Source: a virus
Strand: one strand, 5' to 3'
DNA: 27,243 bases
Virus record (IMG/VR): IMGVR_UViG_3300022934_000141
Location: 1 to 27,243 of that record
This document shows, in pieces, positions 8,717-16,089 of the stretch. The notes under the pieces were generated by a model. That model had not been told where the DNA came from and did not search any database. It worked only from the letters and a program-made list of their open reading frames with translations. The position numbers were made by a program, and so were the translations under genes. Numbering within the stretch: position 1 is the stretch's first letter; each line of letters opens with the position of its first letter.

Positions 8717-9381
8717 GATATCTCCTTCTCATAGAAATCTATAATTTCTTGGGGTACTTTACTATTGATATAATCAATTTGTTTATTAGTCAATTTTGTT
8801 GTCTTGTTTTCTAAGTAGTCTTTCTTTCTTTGATCAAAAGAATTATCTGTTTGAGAAACTCGGTAATCAACATTATTGGTAAAAAGTGTCCATTGTGATG
8901 ATTTCTTTAAAAGATTTAATTTACTTTCAATGTTACTTAATATCTCAATAGCACTTGGTTGTTCTAACATTTTTCTCTGATTCATAATAACAAAGTTACA
9001 ACGATGAGAAAACTTTATCCATTCTGTGTGAAACTCAATCCATTTATCAATAGCCATTGGAATACTAAATTTATACAAAGCGTTTTCCCACAATAAATCT
9101 TCATCATGATAATCTGGGTATTTTGCTAGTCCCCAACGATTAATGAAGTCCACATCATTTCTAATAATACTTTCCATCCACATTAAAGGAGTTTTGTAAC
9201 AAAGAATGACAGGACTATCTTGTGTTAAATGAGAAGTAGCTTTATCTGCATTAGGAGTATGTTTCCAAGACCAATGACCAAAGTCATTTATGTTTCCCCA
9301 ATCAGCACTGAAGTTATGTTCTATAATTCTCCTTGCAAAATTAGTGCAAGTCCTTTGAATTCCAAAGGTATAAAATTTCAT
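8713..9381 (-). CDS. Sulfotransferase-like P-loop protein
   Basis: A 222-residue protein whose N-terminus FGIQRTCTNFARRIIEHNF (residues 6-24) resembles the 5'-phosphosulfate-binding loop of PAPS-dependent sulfotransferases (P-R-S-G-T-x-x-x type). VILCYKTPLMWMESIIR (about 58-74) fits the 3'-phosphate-binding strand and helix. The C-terminus is helical and Lys-rich. The expected Arg in the second motif is replaced by Lys/Thr, so assignment is moderate; another P-loop kinase or transferase is possible. It overlaps both neighbours (TAATG at 9381, ATGA at 8713), placing it between an oxygenase and a glycosyltransferase, as expected if sugars are sulfated. Confidence 0.6.
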   Translation of the reverse strand: MKFYTFGIQRTCTNFARRIIEHNFSADWGNINDFGHWSWKHTPNADKATSHLTQDSPVILCYKTPLMWMESIIRNDVDFINRWGLAKYPDYHDEDLLWENALYKFSIPMAIDKWIEFHTEWIKFSHRCNFVIMNQRKMLEQPSAIEILSNIESKLNLLKKSSQWTLFTNNVDYRVSQTDNSFDQRKKDYLENKTTKLTNKQIDYINSKVPQEIIDFYEKEIS

Positions 9382-9983
9382 TATTTATATTCTTCGCCTA
9401 AACAACTGCGCTTATCAAATTTATATTCTTTATAAGGTCCTTCTTGATCAACATAATGTAGAAAAACAGTGATGAAATGATCATGATTACATGTTTCTCT
9501 CCAATGAATCTTTTCCATTCCTTGAAATATTAAGGCATTATTAGGAACCATAGGAAACTTATGTTCTATTCTATATCTTTTGTATTCTCCTTTATTGTTG
9601 TAGTATTTATAATCAGATTGATTGTCTTCTTCTCCTACAAAAATTTCATACGGTTGATTAATTGGATCTGCTCCTAAACACAAAGCAACACTATACTCAC
9701 AAGAAGGTCTGTCCTTATGTATTTTTAAATCAGAACCTTTATCATATACTCTTAAATAAGAGTAAGTGGGCCATAGTTTTTTTCCAACGTTTTGTTCAAT
9801 AATAGGAGTGCTCATATCCATAATAGTTTCCATGAGATTATCTCCGTGAGAACTAACCAAAGAATTTGATTGAGAATCAATATTAAATTTTTTTTGATTA
9901 GAAAATTTTAAAATAGAATAAGAATAACAAATATTTAAAATATCTTGAGGTAGAAATTCTTTTATAAAAATTGGTTGCATCAT
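9381..9983 (-). CDS. Divergent 2OG-Fe(II) oxygenase
   Basis: The start chosen is ATG 9983, which overlaps the previous stop as ATGA (an upstream GTG at 9992 is the alternative), giving 200 residues. A double-stranded beta-helix core is suggested by YLRVYDKGSDLKIHKDRPSC with iron ligands H89-x-D91, then SVALCLGADP, NNALIFQGMEKIHWRE with H160 as third ligand, and FITVFLHYVDQ as the last strand. The Arg normally found about ten residues after the distal His is not seen; R162 may substitute. It is a paralogue-like partner of the oxygenase directly upstream. Substrate unknown. Confidence 0.65.
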   Translation of the reverse strand: MMQPIFIKEFLPQDILNICYSYSILKFSNQKKFNIDSQSNSLVSSHGDNLMETIMDMSTPIIEQNVGKKLWPTYSYLRVYDKGSDLKIHKDRPSCEYSVALCLGADPINQPYEIFVGEEDNQSDYKYYNNKGEYKRYRIEHKFPMVPNNALIFQGMEKIHWRETCNHDHFITVFLHYVDQEGPYKEYKFDKRSCLGEEYK

Positions 9984-10528
9984 ATTACCCACCCTATTAA
10001 AGCGTATCTTATTCCTTTAGTTATTTTATTCACTTGATGTGGAAACATAAAATTTGATGGAAAAATAACTGCATCTCCTATATTTTGAGGAACAACATAT
10101 TTACCAGAAGGTAAATCAAAAACAAATTCTCCTCCTTCATATTCATTGTTTAAACAAATAGATATAGATAAATGCCTTTCACTTACCTTATCCCCAAAGT
10201 CTTGATGAAAATCATATCCCGCTTTGTATTCATTAAATTCATATTTTAATATATCAAGTTGAGATATTCTACTTATGTCTATATCATATCTGTTTTTATA
10301 AGCAGAAACACAAGTAAATATTTTTTCTTTAATAGCGTTTGAACATATTTTTTCACCAAAAGTTTTTGTTTCCAAAATACTTCTAGTTACACAATTTCTA
10401 ACATTTTTATTTACATCTGGTGAACCAACAGTCAACGCATCATTATAACTATGATCAAAATAATTAATTATTTTTTCACAAAAGATAGATGGAATTGCTT
10501 TTTTAATTTCTAAAATGTATTCTTTCAT
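9980..10528 (-). CDS. 2OG-Fe(II) oxygenase, prolyl 4-hydroxylase type
   Basis: A 182-residue protein with a complete prolyl-4-hydroxylase-like signature: AGYDFHQDFGD (H108-x-D110), RHLSISICLN, YEGGEFVF, GDAVIFPSNFMFPHQV (H164) and GIRYALIGWVI (R174, the 2-oxoglutarate anchor). This family hydroxylates protein or other substrates using Fe(II), 2-oxoglutarate and O2 in the cytoplasm. The start has no Shine-Dalgarno sequence but follows a run of A residues 19 bases after the preceding gene. It opens a block of four or five enzymes inserted between tail fibre genes and the nozzle gene. Confidence 0.8.
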   Translation of the reverse strand: MKEYILEIKKAIPSIFCEKIINYFDHSYNDALTVGSPDVNKNVRNCVTRSILETKTFGEKICSNAIKEKIFTCVSAYKNRYDIDISRISQLDILKYEFNEYKAGYDFHQDFGDKVSERHLSISICLNNEYEGGEFVFDLPSGKYVVPQNIGDAVIFPSNFMFPHQVNKITKGIRYALIGWVI

Positions 10529-10536
10529 TTTTTTTT

Positions 10537-10566
10537 ACACAGAAAACTTAGTAAGTAATACTGTGT
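10537..10566 (-). repeat. Nested inverted repeat at gene boundary
   Basis: ACACAG (10537-10542) pairs with CTGTGT (10561-10566), and between them lies a near palindrome ACTTA-G-TAAGT. It spans the stop codon of the small fibre-associated gene and the gap before the first oxygenase gene. No T-run follows on the minus strand. It could be an RNA structure at the boundary of the enzyme block or a chance AT-rich repeat. Confidence 0.35.
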
Positions 10567-10982
10567 GCAGTAAGGTAATCATCCCTCGCTGTGTTCGCAG
10601 TTGATGTAGCATTTGCTTGAGAGTCTGCGTCTCCCGCCATAGCATTATCATAAGCTGTTTGCCAAGCATCTTGAGCCTCACATCTTATTACAACATTAGT
10701 TGCCCATTGAGGAAAAGAAGATAGAGATTCATTTGCTCTATTATCAATGTATTCTAACTCTCCAGTATTAGTTGTAGCATTCCATTGTAGTGCATGAACG
10801 TTAGCATCAATTTCAGTGTGAGATCGAATATTAAAATATGATTTATTATCAACAATAACATCAGACTCAGTGTTGCCTGTGCCTAATCTAGGCCCATTAT
10901 TTTCATTTTCAGGATTTATACCTGAATCAAAAATTATTGTAATTCTTGAATTTGCAGTTGTGTTATTTACTGTTGTTGTCAT
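10548..10982 (-). CDS. Small tail fibre-associated/assembly-like protein
   Basis: A 144-residue acidic protein. The N-terminal half is beta-rich (SRITIIFDSGI, SYFNIRSHTEIDANVHALQW) and the C-terminal part (about 95-144) is a helical Ala/Asp/Gln-rich tail with WQTAYDNAMAGDADSQANAT. A beta domain with a terminal helical tail, following directly after a fibre gene, recalls tail fibre assembly or tip proteins, but no family is certain. The start overlaps the upstream Cys4 gene by 20 bases and has an AAGGAA ribosome binding site. Confidence 0.7.
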   Translation of the reverse strand: MTTTVNNTTANSRITIIFDSGINPENENNGPRLGTGNTESDVIVDNKSYFNIRSHTEIDANVHALQWNATTNTGELEYIDNRANESLSSFPQWATNVVIRCEAQDAWQTAYDNAMAGDADSQANATSTANTARDDYLTAHSITY

Positions 10983-11400
10983 CTTTTTTTCCTTTCTTTA
11001 CTTTTATCTTATTATTACTTAATTGTCTAATAGTTTCATCTTCCATTTTAGGATCATTTTTTTCAATTGCTTTTTGATGATTTCCTATTAATTCAAATAT
11101 ACTAGCTGCATTCATCGCTAAATTCTTTGCGGAATCACTTCCCTGTAATAATTTATTCATAGCGTTTTGAGATTTAACCATTTCATTTCTAAAAGATTCG
11201 GTGGCCGCTTGAGTTCCTTGAATGTGTTTCGCATTTTCGACCATCAATAATGGCATCCAAGCTATAGAACACCCCCATTCTTGAACTGCTTGACCTGTTT
11301 GAGGGTGTGCTCCTTGAAGCATGTTATACCAAATACATTGATGTTTAATACACTTCTTATTAAGAAGTGGACACTTCCCATCGGGATCAAATATAGGCAT
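10963..11400 (-). CDS. Cys4 protein of fibre locus, conserved in marine phages
   Basis: A 145-residue protein with a striking N-terminus MPIFDPDGKCPLLNKKCIKH, then QCIWYNMLQG, and a fourth Cys in EWGCSIAWMPLL. Cys10, Cys17, Cys22 and Cys44 could bind zinc or an iron-sulfur cluster. The remainder is helical and ends in a highly basic, Lys/Asn-rich tail. I recall near-identical N-termini beside fibre genes of uncultured marine phages, without a known role. The start overlaps the fibre gene stop (TAATG at 11400), suggesting stoichiometric coupling to the fibre. Confidence 0.75.
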   Translation of the reverse strand: MPIFDPDGKCPLLNKKCIKHQCIWYNMLQGAHPQTGQAVQEWGCSIAWMPLLMVENAKHIQGTQAATESFRNEMVKSQNAMNKLLQGSDSAKNLAMNAASIFELIGNHQKAIEKNDPKMEDETIRQLSNNKIKVKKGKKDDNNSK

Positions 11401-12476
11401 TAATCTTTGTTAGCGACGATTACGTTAGCGTATTTAATATCCATTGCTGGAACGGATATAGTTCCTGTTAAAGAAGAAGAATCTACACTGAAAGGGTGTG
11501 AGTGAGATCCACCACCTCCTGCTGGATTAACAACACCCCCTTGATTTTGCTGGGGGTTTCCACCTGTGTTAATAGGTACTTTAGAAGTACCAGGTGGTCC
11601 TGGATTAACTGTATTTAGACCATGAGCGTGAGAAGCAATTGTTGGAGTCGAAAGAGTTGTTCCTCCTACTGTACCCGAGACAGAAACACCTGCGTTTGCG
11701 TTATCAGTATTTTTTGTAGATACAAAAGTTGAATAAAAAGAATCTGAACCACCTGTACCACCACCAGTTCCTGTGACGATTGACATTGCAGTGTTGGCTA
11801 AAGCTGTACCTGTTTGTTTTGTCCAGCCTGTAGGAGCAGAAGCTTGATTAAAAATCATTGAGGTGTTGGCTTCAAAAGGATCAACACCTGTTAGCCCCGC
11901 ACCATTACCTGTATATGAAGTAGCAGTAACTAATCCATTTGCGTTTAAAGTAATAGCAGAGTTGACATCAATACTTTTACCAGAGGCAACAGATACGTTA
12001 TCCTGGAAAGAGGCAGCTCCTGTTACGTTAGCTGTTCCCTTAACTGAAAGATTACCTAGAGAATTTGCAAAGAGGTCAACAACAGTGTCGCCAGTGCAAT
12101 ATTGAACTGTGTGTGCACCTTGAGTGATAGCTACACCATTTGCACCATGTCCTGTTGGAGCAACGGTTAACGTAAATGCTCCAGAAGTATTATTAAAAAA
12201 TATATAGTTGTTTTCAACCGCAGGTATAAATACGGTGATATCACCTGTTAAAGTTCCTGTAAATTCAATGACTTTGTTAGAAGATTCAGCATTTGGATCA
12301 GCATTGGCAGTTGTCAATGTGACGTTTGCAGATCCCGCAACAGATTTAGATAAATAACCTGCGTTAAAAGCATCTAATGTTTCTAAGTTTGTATTGGTAT
12401 TATTTCCCCATGTATTGGCGTTAGCGCCTGTCTCCATGAGTTCGAGTTTGAGTCTATCTGAATATGTACTTGCCAT
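11400..12476 (-). CDS. Tail fibre protein with collar-like C-terminal domain
   Basis: A 358-residue protein. The N-terminus SDRLKLELMETGANANTWGN is a virion-attachment module that I recall from many marine phage fibres. The middle has Val/Thr/Asn-rich repeats, including NLSVKGTANVTGAASFQDNV and SYTGNGAGLTGVD, typical of trimeric beta-fibres. From about 205 onward APTGWTKQTG starts a collar-like domain with Gly-rich loops and the His-containing motifs IASHAHGLNT and GSHSHPFSVD, which in collar/T4 gp12-type tips bind metal ions. It ends with IKYANVIVANKD. It is the likely receptor-binding fibre. An AGAGG ribosome binding site precedes the ATG. Confidence 0.8.
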   Translation of the reverse strand: MASTYSDRLKLELMETGANANTWGNNTNTNLETLDAFNAGYLSKSVAGSANVTLTTANADPNAESSNKVIEFTGTLTGDITVFIPAVENNYIFFNNTSGAFTLTVAPTGHGANGVAITQGAHTVQYCTGDTVVDLFANSLGNLSVKGTANVTGAASFQDNVSVASGKSIDVNSAITLNANGLVTATSYTGNGAGLTGVDPFEANTSMIFNQASAPTGWTKQTGTALANTAMSIVTGTGGGTGGSDSFYSTFVSTKNTDNANAGVSVSGTVGGTTLSTPTIASHAHGLNTVNPGPPGTSKVPINTGGNPQQNQGGVVNPAGGGGSHSHPFSVDSSSLTGTISVPAMDIKYANVIVANKD

Positions 12477-12508
12477 GTTTTAAACCTCTTTAAAATATAT
12501 CTTTTTTA

Positions 12509-12534
12509 ATACACAAAACAACTATTTTGTGTAT
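12509..12534 (-). repeat. Perfect hairpin enclosing carbamoyltransferase stop codon
   Basis: ATACACAAAA (12509-12518) and TTTTGTGTAT (12525-12534) make a perfect 10-bp stem with a six-base loop that contains the TAG stop (12522-12524). The RNA continues with A-rich rather than U-rich sequence, so factor-independent termination is unlikely. It sits 33 bases upstream of the tail fibre start and may protect a message end or modulate translation. Confidence 0.5.
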
Positions 12535-13970
12535 ATACCATCCCCTATAACTAATACATCTGCTTGTGAATTGTCAAACATAAATATAGCTTGTTTTTTT
12601 GTGCCTACAATTGGTTTTCCGGGTATATTTAGAGAAGTGTTAATCAGCACAGGATACCCTGATAATTTTTCAAATTCTTTTAATAACTTTAAAAATGTAG
12701 GATTATGGTCCTTATCTACGGTTTGAATTCTGCATGTTCCATCTGCGTGAGTAATATTTTTAAATTTTACAGGATCTTTTACTTTTGCTTGATATAACAT
12801 CCAAGGACTTTCATAATCTAAATCAAAATAAGTTTTATAAGTATCAGTAGGAACACTCGCTCCATAAGGTCGAAACCATACTCTCTTTTTTACTTTATCG
12901 TTGATTATTTCTTTTGCATTAGCAACGCAAGGATTCATGAGAATAGAACGAAAACCTAACGCTCTTGGTCCAACCTCTCCCCACCCTTGTCCCCACATAA
13001 CTAATTTTCCATCATATAAAAGCTTAGCAACCTTCTTTATTGTTTTTTGACTAGCAAATCCAAAATTTTCATCATGTTGATGTAAATTTTTAAAATTTAA
13101 TTTTGTTCTTATTCTATGTAAATTTTTTAAACCGTAAATTAATGCTCCTATCGAAGTTCCTTCATCTCCACAATGAGGAGAGGGTTCAAAGTTTGGATAT
13201 TCATTTTTTATTAAGGTGTTTAATATAATGTTTTCTCCAACCCCTCCAGTCCCAGAAAAAAATTGATTTTTATCAAAATATTTTTTTAAAATATTTTTTA
13301 TTTTTTTAAACCAATAAAAATGTAAGGAAGTAACGTAGTTATTACACTTTTCTGTGTGGTCTTTCCCTGTATCTTTTTTTAAAAAATCAAAAAAACTATC
13401 ACTGTATCTATTTTGAAATTGAATTGATATTTTTTCAGAATAATCTTTACCAAACGCAGATAAAGCCATGCAATGCCCTGCATGACTAGAATGACTTTCT
13501 TGACTCTCATCTAAAAACCAAATTTTCCATAAATGTTGAAGCACCTTTCCAAGACTATAATTATTAAATGTAAACAATTTTTCTTTTATTTTATGTTTTT
13601 TAAAAATAGATAAACAATCATGTTGACTTCCTGTGTCATCCAAAACAATAGAATTTAAATTAGATGTGCTATGGTGATGACACTCATGATGGTCAACAAC
13701 CATTATTCTTTCTCTGTTTGGAAAAGTATTAGACGATAAATTAGGTAAAATATCTGAACAGTTTACCAAAAAAATAGAAATTATATCTTCTAAACCATAA
13801 TTTAAGTAATTTAAATATTTTATCCAAGAAGTTAAATCATCGTGACACTGCCATTTTACTCCTGTAATTCTTTCAAATTTTAAATATTTAAATTCTTTTG
13901 TATCTAAATCATACGTAGCGATACTACCATCATGATAAAAAAGGTGAAGACCTATTACTATTCTTTTCAC
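12522..13970 (-). CDS. Carbamoyltransferase, NodU/CmcH family
   Basis: I place the start at GTG 13970, seven bases after the previous stop, giving 482 residues that begin KRIVIGLHLFYHDGS, the usual N-terminus of this family; the frame could extend to 14024. Recognisable parts: VDHHECHHHST (about 92-102, metal and phosphate site of the Kae1-like domain), DDTGSQHD, SSHAGHCMALSAFGK, FFSGTGGVGEN (about 237-247) and the C-terminal GWGEVGPRALGFRSILMNP (about 329-347) with FRPYGASV. These enzymes move a carbamoyl group from carbamoyl phosphate, via a carbamoyl-adenylate, to a hydroxyl of a sugar or nucleoside. Placed between two structural genes, its acceptor may be a fibre glycan or a modified DNA base. 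All core motifs appear intact. Confidence 0.85.
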   Translation of the reverse strand: MKRIVIGLHLFYHDGSIATYDLDTKEFKYLKFERITGVKWQCHDDLTSWIKYLNYLNYGLEDIISIFLVNCSDILPNLSSNTFPNRERIMVVDHHECHHHSTSNLNSIVLDDTGSQHDCLSIFKKHKIKEKLFTFNNYSLGKVLQHLWKIWFLDESQESHSSHAGHCMALSAFGKDYSEKISIQFQNRYSDSFFDFLKKDTGKDHTEKCNNYVTSLHFYWFKKIKNILKKYFDKNQFFSGTGGVGENIILNTLIKNEYPNFEPSPHCGDEGTSIGALIYGLKNLHRIRTKLNFKNLHQHDENFGFASQKTIKKVAKLLYDGKLVMWGQGWGEVGPRALGFRSILMNPCVANAKEIINDKVKKRVWFRPYGASVPTDTYKTYFDLDYESPWMLYQAKVKDPVKFKNITHADGTCRIQTVDKDHNPTFLKLLKEFEKLSGYPVLINTSLNIPGKPIVGTKKQAIFMFDNSQADVLVIGDGIYTK

Positions 13971-13977
13971 TATATTT

Positions 13978-14934
13978 CTAAGCTGCGACTGGTGTCCATG
14001 TATTACTTGCACCCGTGACAACATTTGCCCAAGGTGTTGATCTCATATTACCCAAAACTACGGACATTTCAATACCTGTTGGTGTTACGATTGCACCTGC
14101 TGTCGAAGTAGCTGTACCATCATCAAACTGCATTGATAGACCAGCAACTGTAATTGGAATAACTACATCACCAATATTGGTGCTAATTTCTTCGCCTGTT
14201 GGTAAGGCGGCAGCGGGAGCCACTACTGTACCTAAATCAAATGTAGAAACAAGAGAAGTTGGATCTACTTGTGTAAAGATATCAATCGTTACAGAACCAA
14301 CAAAAGTATCCATGATATCTGCGGGAGCAGATGTTGTAACACTTCCGTCAGCAATAATCGTTGCTAGAGCTGCACTTGATTGAATATTAATACCAGTAAC
14401 TGAAAGTATTTGATCGGTGGTTTGAGTGGTCGTACCTAAGTTGGTCGACATCTCAATTCCTGTAGCATTAGCTACAATACCTGTTCCTGTGAAGACATCG
14501 ACATTTGATTGACCAAATGTCATTTGCTCGCCTGTTACTGGAGCATTGATTGTGATGTTTTCACCCCAGGCAAATGATCCCCAAGTATTTCTTCCCCAAC
14601 CAAAATCAGTTGTTGTGATAACAGTTTCAGTGCCATCAGCAAAAGACATCTCAACGCCTGTTGGTTGAACGCCATGTCCTTCAGCTATAGTTACTGATCC
14701 TGTTGATGTATTAGATTGTGCTCCTGTTAAAGGATAAATAGATTCAGGTTCGCCAATTGCTTGACCAACCTCAGCAGGTGCTTGCACACCTGTAGGATTA
14801 ATTAATGCTGTGCCTGTACGCCCAACATCTTCAAGTGTAAATGAACTTTCTACACCAGTGACAGTCGCTGTTATGGAACTCTGTTGGCCCCAAAAGCCTT
14901 CGCCCCAATTATTTTCACCCCAAGCGTCTGCCAT
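13978..14934 (-). CDS. Repeat-containing virion protein with WG motifs
   Basis: A 318-residue protein beginning MADAWGENNWGEGFWG. A second Trp-Gly cluster, FGWGRNTWGSFAWGENI, lies at about 111-127. The body is built of units with a P-T-G-[VI]-E-M-S turn; the Thr of successive turns lies at 26, 48, 70, 92, 158, 180, 246 and 286, close to a 22-residue period. This suggests a beta-solenoid or stacked beta-hairpin shaft. No enzyme motif. A strong AGGGAG ribosome binding site precedes the ATG. Position between a structural protein and the fibre region suggests a tail or fibre component. Confidence 0.75.
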   Translation of the reverse strand: MADAWGENNWGEGFWGQQSSITATVTGVESSFTLEDVGRTGTALINPTGVQAPAEVGQAIGEPESIYPLTGAQSNTSTGSVTIAEGHGVQPTGVEMSFADGTETVITTTDFGWGRNTWGSFAWGENITINAPVTGEQMTFGQSNVDVFTGTGIVANATGIEMSTNLGTTTQTTDQILSVTGINIQSSAALATIIADGSVTTSAPADIMDTFVGSVTIDIFTQVDPTSLVSTFDLGTVVAPAAALPTGEEISTNIGDVVIPITVAGLSMQFDDGTATSTAGAIVTPTGIEMSVVLGNMRSTPWANVVTGASNTWTPVAA

Positions 14935-14952
14935 GGTAAGGACTCCCTAGGA

Positions 14953-15396
14953 TTAGGAAATCCTTAAAATAGCACTTGTTGCGTCGTTGGTTGGAAACTG
15001 AATTGTGAATGTTCCGTTTGTGGATGTTTTTACGCCACCAAAATCTAATACTGCAATCGCTGCATTTGTATTTGCTGATGAAGTGTTGTAAATCAAAGCT
15101 GCTTGAGCTGAGATTGTTGCACTTGTAAATGATAAGTCATCAAAGTCTACAAAAGCTGTTGACGCTGTTGCGTTAGTTTTAGTTAAGCTGACGTTTGCAT
15201 TTTGTAATGTTGCACCGCCTGCTGCGTATGAGCCTGATGCACCAACTTCGTTAGTTGCTGAATAGGCTGATGTGTTTGCATCCAATGTAGCAGAACTTGT
15301 ATAGAGAGCGAGATTGACTGTATCGCTTGATATATCATGATCGCCATCTAACAACTGCTGTTTGAATGTTGCACAAACTGCTTGGTTAATTGCCAT
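14953..15396 (-). CDS. Conserved beta-rich virion protein
   Basis: A 147-residue protein starting AINQAVCATFKQQLLDGDHD, then VNLALYTSSATLDANTSAY and ATNEVGASGSYAAGG, ending TFTIQFPTNDATSAILRIS. I recall this pattern (short N-terminal helix, LALYTSSATL, TNEV..G.Y..GG) from many phage structural proteins of unknown exact role, near tail fibres or necks. The Ser/Thr/Ala-rich beta composition fits a virion surface or tail protein. The GGGAG ribosome binding site is clear. Confidence 0.75.
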   Translation of the reverse strand: MAINQAVCATFKQQLLDGDHDISSDTVNLALYTSSATLDANTSAYSATNEVGASGSYAAGGATLQNANVSLTKTNATASTAFVDFDDLSFTSATISAQAALIYNTSSANTNAAIAVLDFGGVKTSTNGTFTIQFPTNDATSAILRIS

Positions 15397-15411
15397 TTTT
15401 AGTTACTCCCT

Positions 15412-16089
15412 TTATGGTGTTAGCGATTTCATCGGAATGCGTAACACACCATTTTGATACTCATCCCTACGTTTACGACCCATTTGCTCTTGTGCAAAAT
15501 CTTGCAGAGCTACTTGGTACTTAGCTTCGTATAATTGCATATCTTGAGGGTTTTTCAAGTAGGAAAAGGTTTCTCCTAAAACCCCATATAGCAATACCTC
15601 AGGAGCATTATTAGATACAAAAGTAGTTGAACTAGAATTGCTTGTATCCAAATGTTCTGGTGTTTCGTCGTACCACATTTCAATGGTGTAAACTTGATCT
15701 GGAGTAGGAGCTAAAATTAAAGTATTTTGATCCCAGTTACCCCAATATTTTGGCTCTCCTGTATAATCTCCTGCTGTTGATCTTTCCACAGCGTATTCAT
15801 CCATAAAGGTATTATCTCTTTGCTCTAACCAAACACGCTCATCGTTTGATTTCACTAACTGTATTGCTCTAGCAAAACGAAAACCACCCTCTGGTCCTGA
15901 TACATCTAAAAATGCATTGTTAGCAGTACAAGTAGTAGTTGCATATCTTCTTTGATCGTCAGTATCTAATTGTCGTGCTATTTTATTTTCTATATTGGTA
16001 ATAAATACATTGATAACTGCGTTAGTTAATACATCGGAAGTCACCTCTGTGTAGTTTCTGACGTTTGTTAATAATTCGCTATAGTTCAT
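15412..16089 (-). CDS. Head-tail connector/adaptor protein
   Basis: A 225-residue protein starting NYSELLTNVRNYTEVTSDVL, with predicted N-terminal helices, a beta-rich middle (FLDVSGPEGGFRFARAIQL, YWGNWDQNTLILAPTPDQVY) and C-terminal helices ending RKRRDEYQNGVLRIPMKSLT. The layout and the phrases EPKYWG and LILAPTPD match the phage adaptor (T7 gp11-like or gp6-like) family that joins the portal to the tail nozzle. Start is ATGA-coupled with the zinc-ribbon gene upstream. Role by family resemblance and by clustering with the 227-residue connector. Confidence 0.7.
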   Translation of the reverse strand: MNYSELLTNVRNYTEVTSDVLTNAVINVFITNIENKIARQLDTDDQRRYATTTCTANNAFLDVSGPEGGFRFARAIQLVKSNDERVWLEQRDNTFMDEYAVERSTAGDYTGEPKYWGNWDQNTLILAPTPDQVYTIEMWYDETPEHLDTSNSSSTTFVSNNAPEVLLYGVLGETFSYLKNPQDMQLYEAKYQVALQDFAQEQMGRKRRDEYQNGVLRIPMKSLTP

